Assembly (NCBI RefSeq): GCF_021602585.1
Contig: NZ_BQIP01000002.1
Location: 372,001-436,000 of the forward strand
Origin: Pseudomonas faucium
Lineage (GTDB): Bacteria > Pseudomonadota > Gammaproteobacteria > Pseudomonadales > Pseudomonadaceae
Length of the DNA: 64,000 nt
Reading direction: 5' to 3'
The position numbers were made by a program, and so were the translations under genes. Under the pieces are notes generated by a model that did not search any database, was not told where the DNA came from, and saw only the letters and a list, made by a program, of their open reading frames with translations. Position 1 is the stretch's first letter, and each line of letters starts with the position of its first letter. Positions 16,017 through 24,355 of the stretch are shown here, piece by piece.

Positions 16017-17374
16017 CGCTGGGTTCCTTGGCTGGAGAAAATCGAACGGCCGGGCACATCGCTTTCGATCGCGGCCTGGATGCGCTGGCTGAACAGCGTC
16101 ATCGACAGCAGCAACAGGCCGAGCACGTTGGCGGGGGTGAAGTTGTTGAGCCACAGGCCGGCGCTCAGGCTGCCGAGCAGCACGACGACCAGGGCCCAGG
16201 CGGTCAGTGGCCGGAGCCGCAGGCGGGCGTGCCGGCCGTTGCCGGCCAGCAGGGGCGCATCGAGCGTGCCTTTGAGGTAGGTGAGCAGGCCCAGCAAGGC
16301 CAGTTCGATGACGTCCAGCACATCCACCGAAACGCTGCCGGGCAGGCTGGGCGTGGCGCGGTAGTAGCCCATGCCCCAGTTGATCAGGTTGTCCAGTGCC
16401 ATGGCATGCAGGTACACGCCCGGGACCTTGCCGTGCAGGGGCGATTGGGTGACGTCGCCGGTACCGGCGATGCGCGCGCCGACCAGTACTTGCTTGCCCT
16501 GCAGCAGTTGCCTGAGCAGGGCTTGCTCATCGGGGTCGGTCACCTCGAGGTCGCGGGCATTGAGGGTCAGGTTGTAGGCACAGTTGGCCTGGGCGTTGCT
16601 GCCCAGTTTCCAGAACAGCGCCTGCAGCAGTTGATCGAACAGGCCAGGCACCTTGCAGTCGCTGATGTCCGACACCTGCGCCTGCAGCGGCGACTGGTGC
16701 ACGCCCCACTGCACGGCCATGGGCGGGCGAAGGGCTGCCGCCTGGGCGTCGGCGGGCAGTTCGGGGCAGCCATGCAGGTGGCAGTACTGGCGGTACATCA
16801 CCAGCGCCGGGGTTTCCATGGCGCCCAGGTCGGTGTTGACGGCAAGCGGATACTGGCTGCCGAACCCGCTCCAGCTGACCAGCGCCGGCGTGCTGACCTG
16901 GGCCAGGCTGGGCAACGTGTTGACCCCGCCCTGGGCCCCGCGCTCGACGCCGGTATTCGCCACGATCAGCGGGATGCCTTGCTGCCAGTAGCGTTCGAAG
17001 ACGTTGGCCAGGGCCTGGCTCTGCACGCGCGGCGCCTGGCCGGGGGTGGCCTGGGAATGGTCGTGGCTGTAGAGCAGGTCGATGAACACTGCCCCGGGCT
17101 GGTAGGCCAGCAGGCGTTTGAACAGCCGGCTCTGCTCGGCATAGGGCAGAGGCCAGAAAGTGTCGTTCTGTTGCAGGTACTCGTCGTCGATCAGCACCAC
17201 CACGACCTGGCGCTGCCCCGCATCGGCGTACCAGTTCGCCAGCAAGCGGTTCAGCCAGCGCGATGAAGCCTCATCGGTGGAGCTGGCCAGGCCGATCGGG
17301 TCGAGCAGTGCGATCAGTATCAGCGAAAGGCCGAACAGCATTTGGCGCAAGGAAAAGCGCGAAGACGTAAGCAT
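16013..17374 (-). CDS. Stand-alone CHASE2-domain membrane protein without output domain
   Basis: A 453-residue protein. One N-terminal membrane helix (LFGLSLILIALLDPIGL) is followed by a periplasmic CHASE2 sensor region (VVVVLIDDEYLQQND, PGAVFIDLLYS, GKVPGVYLHAMALDNLI) and three C-terminal membrane helices (IELALLGLLTYL, ALVVVLLGSLSAGL, NVLGLLLLSMTLF). CHASE2 proteins usually continue into a cyclase, kinase or diguanylate cyclase; this one ends about 25 residues after the last helix. It heads a coupled operon with a periplasmic protein and an M48 protease, so the output may be periplasmic. That last point is inference. Confidence 0.87.
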   Translation of the reverse strand: MLTSSRFSLRQMLFGLSLILIALLDPIGLASSTDEASSRWLNRLLANWYADAGQRQVVVVLIDDEYLQQNDTFWPLPYAEQSRLFKRLLAYQPGAVFIDLLYSHDHSQATPGQAPRVQSQALANVFERYWQQGIPLIVANTGVERGAQGGVNTLPSLAQVSTPALVSWSGFGSQYPLAVNTDLGAMETPALVMYRQYCHLHGCPELPADAQAAALRPPMAVQWGVHQSPLQAQVSDISDCKVPGLFDQLLQALFWKLGSNAQANCAYNLTLNARDLEVTDPDEQALLRQLLQGKQVLVGARIAGTGDVTQSPLHGKVPGVYLHAMALDNLINWGMGYYRATPSLPGSVSVDVLDVIELALLGLLTYLKGTLDAPLLAGNGRHARLRLRPLTAWALVVVLLGSLSAGLWLNNFTPANVLGLLLLSMTLFSQRIQAAIESDVPGRSIFSSQGTQR

Positions 17375-17483
17375 CCATGCCTCGAATCAGGGTATGAGGC
17401 ATTTTGCCACTATTGGCCGTTGATTCGAAAGTGCTATTACCGCGCGGCGCCCCGCCGCCCGCAGGCGAGCGGCGGGGAAGCGG

Positions 17484-18125
17484 TCAGGCGGGTTGGCCCA
17501 GCTCCACGCCGAGCTGGCGCGACAGGCACGGCCAGCGCTTCCAGGCTGCGCCGGTTTGCGGGCTGCACAGGGCCTCGCGGTAGGCCTCCACCGACTCGGC
17601 GGCGAAACTCTCGTCATCGAGCATCTCGTCCACCGAATGGTGCACCACCTCATCGAGCTGGTTGGCGAAGGTCTCGCCGATCAGCTGGTGAGCGATCAGG
17701 TTGGCCAGGGTGGTATCGAAGGGGATCAGCGGCTGCTGGAAGTGGCGGATGTACAGGTCGTTCACCTCCTCCACCAGGCGATGGGCGAGGTAGGCTTCAT
17801 CCAGCAGGCAATCCAGGCCCACATGGCCCTGCATCATGCTCGGCGGCTGCAGGAAATAAGCCTCGGCAATTTTCAGCACCGGCTTGATCTGCGACTCGAT
17901 GCCAGCCTCGCGGGCTACCTCGTGGGCGGCCTCGAGCAGTTCTGGAACCTGGTCGATGTAAGCGCTGACGAAGCGCGCCAAAGTACCCTGGGCGTCCTGC
18001 TCAGGCAGTTGGATCGAGGGGTGCAGGTGGGGCAGTTGCAGCTCGAGACGCTCTTTCAGTTGGCCGGTCCGGCCTTCGTGATCGTGGGCTTGGCTAATCT
18101 GCTCGCGTACAGCAGCGATGTTCAT
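17484..18125 (-). CDS. Conserved hypothetical protein (PA0104-like position)
   Basis: A 213-residue soluble, acidic, largely helical protein beginning MNIAAVREQISQAHDHEG. Recognisable stretches include FVSAYIDQVPELLEAAHEVA, LLDEAYLAHRLVEEVNDLY and DEVVHHSVDEMLDDESF. I recognise no motif. It sits divergently upstream of the cytochrome oxidase operon, the same place as PA0104 in P. aeruginosa. The start at 18125 has TGGAG at 6 bp. An ATG-less extension to 18152 is not supported. Confidence 0.8.
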   Translation of the reverse strand: MNIAAVREQISQAHDHEGRTGQLKERLELQLPHLHPSIQLPEQDAQGTLARFVSAYIDQVPELLEAAHEVAREAGIESQIKPVLKIAEAYFLQPPSMMQGHVGLDCLLDEAYLAHRLVEEVNDLYIRHFQQPLIPFDTTLANLIAHQLIGETFANQLDEVVHHSVDEMLDDESFAAESVEAYREALCSPQTGAAWKRWPCLSRQLGVELGQPA

Positions 18126-18276
18126 GACAACTCCAGGGACAAGACGTTTCAAACGGAAGACACTAAATTAGCTCGGTATACCGAATACCTAAGACTCATT
18201 TGTTATAAATCTCGCAAACGTGTGCGCTGTTGGGTATAACCAAGTGCCACCATTATGCCAGACCCTCTCTAGCACG

Positions 18277-18338
18277 CGCGTTGCGTGCCATTTCACGATT
18301 TCGTGCAGTTCATTACTCCCCTCGCGTTGCGTGCCATT
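18277..18338 (+). repeat. Paired 16-bp direct repeats in cox promoter
   Basis: CGCGTTGCGTGCCATT occurs at 18277-18292 and exactly again at 18323-18338, 46 bp start to start. The second copy ends 9 bp before the CTATACT -10 element, so a protein bound there would cover the -35 region. This looks like a regulator site; in pseudomonads the aa3 operon is repressed by RoxSR, but I cannot assign the site to RoxR from sequence. Confidence 0.75.
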
Positions 18339-18347
18339 GGTCGGTGT

Positions 18348-18354
18348 CTATACT
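18348..18354 (+). promoter_or_regulatory. RpoS-type -10 element of cox operon
   Basis: CTATACT matches the sigma-S extended -10 consensus exactly. It agrees with the known starvation and RpoS dependence of the aa3 oxidase in P. aeruginosa. No good sigma-70 -35 box precedes it. Confidence 0.65.
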
Positions 18355-18493
18355 CGGGTTGAACGTGATTCGTTGATGAGGCCCGTCTGCTTTCGCAGGG
18401 GCTCGGTCGTCGAAGCCAGGCAGTCTTGACCGCCGTTCCCGCTTGCCGCAGGCCATGCCTTCGGGACAACAAGAATTAAAAGGGGAACCCGCA

Positions 18494-19621
18494 ATGATGC
18501 GACATCCACATGTCTGGATGGGCCTTCTGTTGTGGTCGGTTTTCGGTCAGGCCAACGCCGCCTGGACCGTGAACATGGCGCCAGGGGCGACGGAAGTCTC
18601 CAACGCCGTGTTCGACCTGCACATGACCATCTTCTGGATCTGCGTGATCATCGGCATCGTGGTGTTCGGCGCGATGTTCTGGTCGATGGTCCTGCATCGG
18701 CGTTCCACCGGCCAGCAGGCGGCGCATTTCCACGAGCATACCTGGGTGGAAATCCTCTGGACCGTTGTCCCGTTCCTGATTCTGGTGGCCATGGCCATCC
18801 CTGCCACCAAGACCCTGATCGACATCTACGACGCCAGCGAGTCGGACATCGACATCCAGGTCACCGGCTACCAGTGGAAGTGGCACTACAAATACCTGGG
18901 CCAGGATGTGGAGTTCTTCAGCAACCTGGCCACCCCTACCGAGCAGATCCACAACAAGGCCCCCAAGGACGAGCACTACCTGCTCGAGGTCGACCAGCCG
19001 CTGGTGCTGCCGGTCGGCGCCAAGGTGCGCTTTCTGGTGACCGCCGCCGACGTGATCCATTCCTGGTGGGTGCCGGCGTTCGCGGTCAAGCGTGACGCCA
19101 TCCCGGGCTTCGTCAACGAAGCCTGGGCGCGCATCGACAAGCCCGGCATCTACCGCGGCCAGTGCACCGAGCTGTGCGGCAAGGACCACGGCTTCATGCC
19201 AGTGGTGGTCGAGGTCAAGTCCAAGGCCGACTACGACACCTGGCTCGGCGAGCGCAAGGCCGAGGCGGCCAAGCTCAAGGAGCTGACCAGCAAGGAATGG
19301 ACGCTGCAGGAGCTGGTCGAGCGTGGCGACAAGATCTACCACACCACCTGCGTGGCCTGTCACCAGGCCGAAGGCCAGGGCCTGCCGCCGATGTTCCCGG
19401 CGCTCAAGGGCTCGAAGGTGGCCACCGGGCCGAAGGAAGAACACCTGAGCGTGGTCTTCCATGGCCGCCCGGGCACGGCCATGGCGGCGTTCGGCAAGCA
19501 GCTCTCGGAAGTCGACATCGCCGCCGTGGTCACTTACGAGCGCAACGCCTGGGGCAACAACAAGGGTGACATGGTCACGCCGAAGGACGTGCTGGCGCTC
19601 AAGCAGGCAGAAGCGAAATGA
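18494..19621 (+). CDS. coxB: Cytochrome c oxidase subunit II with fused cytochrome c domain
   Basis: A 375-residue inner-membrane subunit that accepts electrons at the CuA centre. Signal peptide and two membrane helices (about 45-68 and 86-108) precede the cupredoxin domain with ligands H189, C224, E226, C228, H232 and M235 (VIHSWWVPAF, CTELCGKDHGFM). A C-terminal cytochrome c domain carries CVACH at 286-290, so this is a caa3-type subunit II. The start at 18494 has AGGGGA upstream. It is the first gene of coxB-coxA-ctaG-coxC. Confidence 0.96.
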   Translation: MMRHPHVWMGLLLWSVFGQANAAWTVNMAPGATEVSNAVFDLHMTIFWICVIIGIVVFGAMFWSMVLHRRSTGQQAAHFHEHTWVEILWTVVPFLILVAMAIPATKTLIDIYDASESDIDIQVTGYQWKWHYKYLGQDVEFFSNLATPTEQIHNKAPKDEHYLLEVDQPLVLPVGAKVRFLVTAADVIHSWWVPAFAVKRDAIPGFVNEAWARIDKPGIYRGQCTELCGKDHGFMPVVVEVKSKADYDTWLGERKAEAAKLKELTSKEWTLQELVERGDKIYHTTCVACHQAEGQGLPPMFPALKGSKVATGPKEEHLSVVFHGRPGTAMAAFGKQLSEVDIAAVVTYERNAWGNNKGDMVTPKDVLALKQAEAK

Positions 19622-19664
19622 GCCGGGCCATTCGCCGCAGTCAGTGGATTGCAGGAGACAGGAC

Positions 19665-21254
19665 ATGAGTGCAGTGATCGACGACCACGCCCACGGCCAT
19701 GACCACGCGCACGGCCCCGCCAAGGGCCTGATGCGCTGGGTGCTGACCACCAACCACAAGGACATCGGCACGATGTACCTGTGGTTCAGCTTCATGATGT
19801 TCCTGCTCGGCGGCTCGTTCGCCATGGTCATCCGCGCCGAGCTGTTCCAGCCCGGGCTGCAGATCGTGGAGCCGGCGTTCTTCAACCAGATGACCACCAT
19901 GCACGGCCTGATCATGGTGTTCGGCGCGGTGATGCCGGCCTTCGTCGGCCTGGCCAACTGGATGATCCCGCTGATGATCGGGGCGCCGGACATGGCCCTG
20001 CCACGGATGAACAACTTCAGCTTCTGGCTGCTGCCGGCGGCGTTCCTGCTGCTGGTCTCGACGCTGTTCAGCCCCGGCGGCGGGCCCAACTTCGGCTGGA
20101 CCTTCTACGCCCCGCTGTCGACCACCTACGCCCCGGCCAGCGTGACCTTCTTCATCTTCGCCATCCACCTGATGGGCATCAGCTCGATCATGGGCGCGAT
20201 CAACGTGATCGCCACCATCCTCAACCTGCGCGCACCCGGCATGACCTTGATGAAAATGCCGCTGTTCGTCTGGACCTGGCTGATCACCGCGTTCCTGCTG
20301 ATTGCGGTGATGCCGGTGCTGGCCGGGGTGGTGACCATGATGCTGATGGACATCCACTTCGGCACCAGCTTCTTCAGCGCCGCCGGCGGCGGCGACCCGG
20401 TCCTGTTCCAGCACGTGTTCTGGTTCTTCGGCCACCCCGAGGTGTACATCATGATCCTGCCGGCGTTCGGCGCGGTCAGCTCGATCATCCCGGCGTTCTC
20501 GCGCAAGCCGCTGTTCGGCTACACCTCGATGGTCTACGCCACCGGCGCGATCGCCTTCCTGTCGTTCATCGTCTGGGCCCACCACATGTTCGTGGTCGGC
20601 ATCCCGGTGGTCGGCGAGCTGTTCTTCATGTACGCCACCATGCTGATCGCCGTGCCCACCGGGGTGAAGGTGTTCAACTGGGTCAGCACCATGTGGGAGG
20701 GCTCGCTGACCTTCGAGACGCCGATGCTGTTCGCCATCGCCTTCGTCATCCTGTTCACCATCGGCGGCTTCTCCGGGTTGATGCTGGCCATCGCCCCGGC
20801 CGACTTCCAGTACCACGACACCTACTTCGTGGTGGCGCACTTCCACTATGTGCTGGTGCCGGGGGCGATTTTCGGCATCTTCGCCTCGGCCTACTTCTGG
20901 CTGCCGAAATGGACCGGCCACATGTACGACGAAACCCTCGGCAAGCTGCACTTCTGGCTGTCGTTCATCGGCATGAACATGGCCTTCTTCCCCATGCATT
21001 TCGTTGGCCTTGCCGGCATGCCGCGGCGTATCCCCGACTACAACCTGCAGTTCGCCGACTTCAACATGGTGTCGTCGATCGGCGCGTTCATCTTCGGCGC
21101 CACCCAGGTCTTCTTCCTGTTCATCGTCATCAAGTGCATCCGCGGTGGCGCGCCGGCCCCGGCCAAGCCCTGGGATGGCGCCGAGGGCCTGGAGTGGTCG
21201 ATCCCTTCGCCTGCGCCCTACCACACCTTCCAGACACCGCCGGAAGTGAAATAG
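19665..21254 (+). CDS. coxA: Cytochrome c oxidase subunit I
   Basis: The 529-residue catalytic subunit (12 membrane helices) holding heme a and the heme a3-CuB site. Hallmarks are the heme ligand in MTTMHGLIMVFG, the cross-linked His-Tyr loop GHPEVYIMILP, the CuB histidines in WAHHMFVVG and the heme ligands in VVAHFHYVLV. Unusually, residues 7-17 are histidine-rich (DHAHGHDHAHG), not part of the conserved fold. AGGAGACAGGAC precedes the ATG at 19665. It lies 43 bp after coxB. Confidence 0.97.
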   Translation: MSAVIDDHAHGHDHAHGPAKGLMRWVLTTNHKDIGTMYLWFSFMMFLLGGSFAMVIRAELFQPGLQIVEPAFFNQMTTMHGLIMVFGAVMPAFVGLANWMIPLMIGAPDMALPRMNNFSFWLLPAAFLLLVSTLFSPGGGPNFGWTFYAPLSTTYAPASVTFFIFAIHLMGISSIMGAINVIATILNLRAPGMTLMKMPLFVWTWLITAFLLIAVMPVLAGVVTMMLMDIHFGTSFFSAAGGGDPVLFQHVFWFFGHPEVYIMILPAFGAVSSIIPAFSRKPLFGYTSMVYATGAIAFLSFIVWAHHMFVVGIPVVGELFFMYATMLIAVPTGVKVFNWVSTMWEGSLTFETPMLFAIAFVILFTIGGFSGLMLAIAPADFQYHDTYFVVAHFHYVLVPGAIFGIFASAYFWLPKWTGHMYDETLGKLHFWLSFIGMNMAFFPMHFVGLAGMPRRIPDYNLQFADFNMVSSIGAFIFGATQVFFLFIVIKCIRGGAPAPAKPWDGAEGLEWSIPSPAPYHTFQTPPEVK

Positions 21255-21264
21255 GTAACCGCCC

Positions 21265-21831
21265 ATGAACGGCCAACCGCTCAAACGCCTGGTGCTGCGC
21301 CTGCTGATGCTGACCGTGGTGATGTTCGCCTTCGGCTTCGCCCTGGTGCCGATCTACGACGTGATGTGCAAGGCCTTCGGCATCAACGGCAAGACCGGCG
21401 GGCAGTACGAGGGCAGCCAGGTCAGCGACACCACGCGCTCGGTGCGGGTGCAGTTCATGTCCACCAACGCCAGCGACATGGTCTGGGACTTCTACTCCAC
21501 CGCCGACCAGCTGGAGGTCAACCCGGGCGCGGTCAACCAGATGATCTTCGTTGCCCACAACCCGACCAACCGGCCCATGAGCGCCCAGGCCATCCCCAGC
21601 ATCACCCCGGCCGAGGCGGCGGCGTATTTCCACAAGACCGAGTGCTTCTGCTTTACCCAGCAGGTGCTGCAGCCGGGTGAGCGCATCGAAATGCCGGTGC
21701 GCTTCATCGTCGACCGCGACCTGCCGGCCAGCGTGAAGCACCTGACCCTGGCCTACACCTTGTTCGACATCACCGCTCGCCACCCGCCGGTCGCCCACAA
21801 CGCGGCCCAGGGCGTCCAAAGCGCCCGTTAA
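21265..21831 (+). CDS. ctaG: Cytochrome c oxidase assembly protein CtaG (Cox11)
   Basis: A 188-residue copper chaperone that inserts CuB into subunit I. One N-terminal membrane helix (residues 9-30) is followed by a periplasmic immunoglobulin-like domain with the copper motif CFCF at C127/C129 and a conserved C35 (VMCKAFG). It lies between coxA and coxC, the usual order. It follows coxA by 10 bp without a strong ribosome site, suggesting coupled translation. Confidence 0.95.
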   Translation: MNGQPLKRLVLRLLMLTVVMFAFGFALVPIYDVMCKAFGINGKTGGQYEGSQVSDTTRSVRVQFMSTNASDMVWDFYSTADQLEVNPGAVNQMIFVAHNPTNRPMSAQAIPSITPAEAAAYFHKTECFCFTQQVLQPGERIEMPVRFIVDRDLPASVKHLTLAYTLFDITARHPPVAHNAAQGVQSAR

Positions 21832-21847
21832 GGGAAGGAGAACAGCA

Positions 21848-22735
21848 ATGGCAAGTCATGAGCACTACTATGTTCCGGCGCAGAGCAAGTGGCCGATCAT
21901 CGCCACCATCGGCATGTTCATCACGGTGTTCGGCCTGGGCACCTGGTTCAATGACCTCAAGGCCGGCCACCCCGACTCCCACGGGCCGCTGATCTTCTTC
22001 GTCGGCGCGCTGTTCCTGGCCTACATGCTGTTCGGCTGGTTCGGCTCGGTGGTCAGGGAAAGCCGCGCGGGGCTCTACAGCCCGCAGCTGGACCGCTCGT
22101 TCCGCTGGGGCATGAGCTGGTTCATCTTCTCCGAGGTGATGTTCTTCATGGCCTTTTTCGGCGCGCTGTTCTACGTGCGCGTGCTGGCCGGGCCCTGGCT
22201 CGGCGGCGAGGGGGCCAAGGGCGTTGCGCACATGCTCTGGCCCAGCTTCGAATTCACCTGGCCGCTGCTGCACACCCCGGACCCCAAGCTGTTCCCGCCG
22301 CCCAAGGAAGTCATCAACCCCTGGCACCTGCCGCTGATCAACACCATCTTGCTGGTCAGCTCGAGCGTGACCATCACCATCGCCCACCACGCCCTGCGGC
22401 GTGACCATCGTGGGGCGCTGAAGCTGTGGATGGCGCTGACCATCCTGCTGGGCATCAGCTTCATCACCTTGCAGGCCTACGAATACCACGAGGCCTACAC
22501 AAAGCTGGGGCTGACCCTGGGTTCGGGGATCTACGGCGCGACGTTCTTCATGCTCACGGGCTTCCACGGTGCCCACGTGACCTTGGGCACGATCATCCTG
22601 ATCGTCATGTTCGTGCGCATCCTGCGCGGGCATTTCAACCCGGAGAAACACTTCGGCTTCGAAGCCGCCAGCTGGTACTGGCACTTCGTCGACGTGGTCT
22701 GGGTGGGGTTGTTCATCTTTGTGTATGTGCTGTAG
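21848..22735 (+). CDS. coxC: Cytochrome c oxidase subunit III
   Basis: A 295-residue, seven-helix subunit III. Conserved parts are YYVPAQSKWPIIA at the N-terminus, GMSWFIFSEVMFFMAFFGAL, TLQAYEYHEAY and the C-terminal SWYWHFVDVVWVGLFIFVYV. Ribosome site AAGGGAAGGAG lies close to the ATG. The TAG stop codon is also the first three bases of a family-2 REP element (22733-22773), so the gene ends inside the repeat. Confidence 0.96.
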   Translation: MASHEHYYVPAQSKWPIIATIGMFITVFGLGTWFNDLKAGHPDSHGPLIFFVGALFLAYMLFGWFGSVVRESRAGLYSPQLDRSFRWGMSWFIFSEVMFFMAFFGALFYVRVLAGPWLGGEGAKGVAHMLWPSFEFTWPLLHTPDPKLFPPPKEVINPWHLPLINTILLVSSSVTITIAHHALRRDHRGALKLWMALTILLGISFITLQAYEYHEAYTKLGLTLGSGIYGATFFMLTGFHGAHVTLGTIILIVMFVRILRGHFNPEKHFGFEAASWYWHFVDVVWVGLFIFVYVL

Positions 22736-22773
22736 GAGCGGCCTTGTGTCGCGATGGGCCGCGAAGCGGCCCC
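22733..22773. repeat. REP palindrome (family 2), overlapping coxC stop
   Basis: TAGGAGCGGCCTTGTGTCGC, then GATGG and the small hairpin GCCGCGAAGCGGC followed by CCC. The same unit occurs twice, inverted, at 40434-40548. It supplies the coxC stop codon. Confidence 0.85.
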
Positions 22774-22784
22774 AAGATGCATGA

Positions 22785-22988
22785 CTAGAAAGGCGCATGA
22801 GAAACCAGCTGGCCACTGATGAAGCCATACGCCACCAGGCCAATAGTCAAGCTGGCCAGAGTGACACGCACGGTCAGGGCCTTGAGCAGCCGGGTGGAGT
22901 TCTCATCGTCCTTGACCAGAAACACCAAGCCACTGAACAGGCTGGCAACCGTGGCCAACAGCATCAGGACAATCGCGGCCTTGAGCAT
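22785..22988 (-). CDS. DUF2909-family twin-transmembrane protein
   Basis: A 67-residue protein made of two membrane helices (AAIVLMLLATVASLFSGLVF and LASLTIGLVAYGFISGQL) joined by a charged loop KDDENSTRLLKAL. It is the DUF2909 protein habitually found inside cytochrome oxidase loci, opposite to the cox genes. Ribosome site CGGAG is 9 bp before the ATG. A role in oxidase assembly is often presumed but unproven. Confidence 0.85.
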   Translation of the reverse strand: MLKAAIVLMLLATVASLFSGLVFLVKDDENSTRLLKALTVRVTLASLTIGLVAYGFISGQLVSHAPF

Positions 22989-23052
22989 GGCGTCAACTCC
23001 GGGGGGATGCAGTGATGACTACAAGTATAGCGATTGACCTGGCGAGCCTGCG

Positions 23053-23796
23053 ATGAGGCCCTTTCGCCCAGGCTGGATACCGACCCTGGTGGTGCTCGCG
23101 CTGCTGCCGGGGTTGATTGCGCTGGGCTGCTGGCAACTCGGCCGCGCCGATGAAAAGCGCGCGCTGCTCGACACCTACGCCCAGCGCAGTGCCGACGCGC
23201 CGCTGGCCACCGCCATGCTGCAGCAGAACGACGACACGGCCTTCCGCCGGGTCCACCTGTACGGGCGCTTTGATGCCGAGCACAGCCTGCTGCTGGACAA
23301 CCGCATGCGCGATGGCCAGGCCGGCGTCGAGCTGCTGCAACCCTTCCACGATCAGCCCAGCGGCCTGTGGCTGCTGGTCAACCGCGGCTGGCTGGCATGG
23401 CCCGACCGCCGCGTGCCGGTGCATTTCGACACCCCGGCCCAGGCGCTGGCCCTGGATGCCTCGGTGTACGTGGAGCCCGGCCATACCTTCCAGCTGCGCC
23501 CGGACCCGGAGGGCGGCCAGTGGCCGCACCTGCTGACGGCCATCCACCCTGAGCAGCTGTGGCAGCAGCTCGACCGCGAAGGTTTTGCCCATGAACTGCG
23601 CCTTGAGCCTGGCCCGGCCAGCTACCGCCTGGACTGGCCGGTGGTTGCCCTGGGCCCGGAAAAGCACCTGGGCTATGCCGTGCAGTGGTTTGCCCTGGCC
23701 ACGGCGCTGGTGCTGCTCTACCTCTACTTCGGCTGGCACAACAGGAAAAAGGAGAACAACCATGGCCGCCGCCACCACTCCACTGGACCCGCCTGA
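23053..23796 (+). CDS. SURF1-family oxidase assembly protein
   Basis: A 247-residue SURF1 homologue with two membrane helices, one at each end (PTLVVLALLPGLIALGCWQL and FALATALVLLYLYFGW), flanking a periplasmic domain. Family marks are GCWQLGRADEK, GRFDAEHSLLLDNR and LLVNRGWLAWP. SURF1 helps deliver heme a to subunit I. Its 3' end overlaps the next gene by 35 bp. Confidence 0.93.
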   Translation: MRPFRPGWIPTLVVLALLPGLIALGCWQLGRADEKRALLDTYAQRSADAPLATAMLQQNDDTAFRRVHLYGRFDAEHSLLLDNRMRDGQAGVELLQPFHDQPSGLWLLVNRGWLAWPDRRVPVHFDTPAQALALDASVYVEPGHTFQLRPDPEGGQWPHLLTAIHPEQLWQQLDREGFAHELRLEPGPASYRLDWPVVALGPEKHLGYAVQWFALATALVLLYLYFGWHNRKKENNHGRRHHSTGPA

Positions 23797-24346
23797 ACGT
23801 CGAAAACCCACAGCCCGCGGGCGTTTGCAGCTGATTTTGATTCTCCTGGTGGTGCTTGGCCCGATGATCCTGGCCACCAGCATGTACAAGCTCAAATTCT
23901 GGGTGCCGGACGGGCGCAGCTACCACGGCGCGATGATCGGCAATGGCCAGAGCCGGGCCGACATCGGCATCGCCGGCGAGGATGCGCGCTGGCAATTGCT
24001 GGTCAGCGCGCCTGCCGGGTGCGCCGCGGACTGCCAGCAACTGGTGTACCTGGCCCGGCAGATCCAGGTCGGCCTGGGCCGCGACGCCAGCCGGGCCAGC
24101 CATGCCCTGGCCGCTGCCCAGCCGTTGAGCGCGGACTACCAGGCGCTGCTGGGGCGTGAATACCCGCAGCTGCAGCGTTACCCCATGGACGCCCAGCGTT
24201 ATGCACAGAAAGTCGCCGAGCCCGGCCCGCAGCTGTGGATCGTCGACCCCCACGGCAACCTGGTGCTGCGCTACGACGCCAAGGTCAACGGCAAGCATGT
24301 GCTGGACGACCTGCGCCACCTGCTCAAGCTGTCCAACATCGGCTAG
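23762..24346 (+). CDS. Membrane-anchored thioredoxin-like protein of the oxidase locus
   Basis: A 194-residue protein with a proline- and basic-rich cytoplasmic start, one membrane helix (LILILLVVLGPMILATSMY) and a periplasmic domain resembling a SCO/thioredoxin fold (WQLLVSAPAGCAADCQQLVY, LWIVDPHGNLVLRYD). The cysteine pair CAADC may bind copper or act in redox; in SCO this position is CxxxC, which fits. It is typical of this position in Pseudomonas cox loci. AAAAAGGAG lies 6 bp before the ATG, inside the SURF1 gene. Confidence 0.85.
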   Translation: MAAATTPLDPPERRKPTARGRLQLILILLVVLGPMILATSMYKLKFWVPDGRSYHGAMIGNGQSRADIGIAGEDARWQLLVSAPAGCAADCQQLVYLARQIQVGLGRDASRASHALAAAQPLSADYQALLGREYPQLQRYPMDAQRYAQKVAEPGPQLWIVDPHGNLVLRYDAKVNGKHVLDDLRHLLKLSNIG

Positions 24347-24355
24347 GAGCCTGCC

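Larger units (their letters stand above)
18126..18493. other. 368-bp divergent control region of the cytochrome oxidase operon
   Basis: No gene is visible. It holds a perfect 12-bp palindrome TCGGTATACCGA at 18173-18184 near the divergent hypothetical gene, two 16-bp direct repeats at 18277-18292 and 18323-18338, and an RpoS-type -10 CTATACT at 18348-18354. The 5' leader of coxB would then be about 135 nt. Confidence 0.7.

Noticed and set aside
19641-21284. 547-codon minus-strand frame opposite coxA
   Set aside because: Composition is His/Arg/Asp repeats typical of an antisense frame; coxA has full family signatures.
23585-23761. Upstream extension of the thioredoxin-like cox-locus protein
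   Set aside because: It runs in a second frame inside SURF1; AAAAAGGAG fixes the start at 23762.
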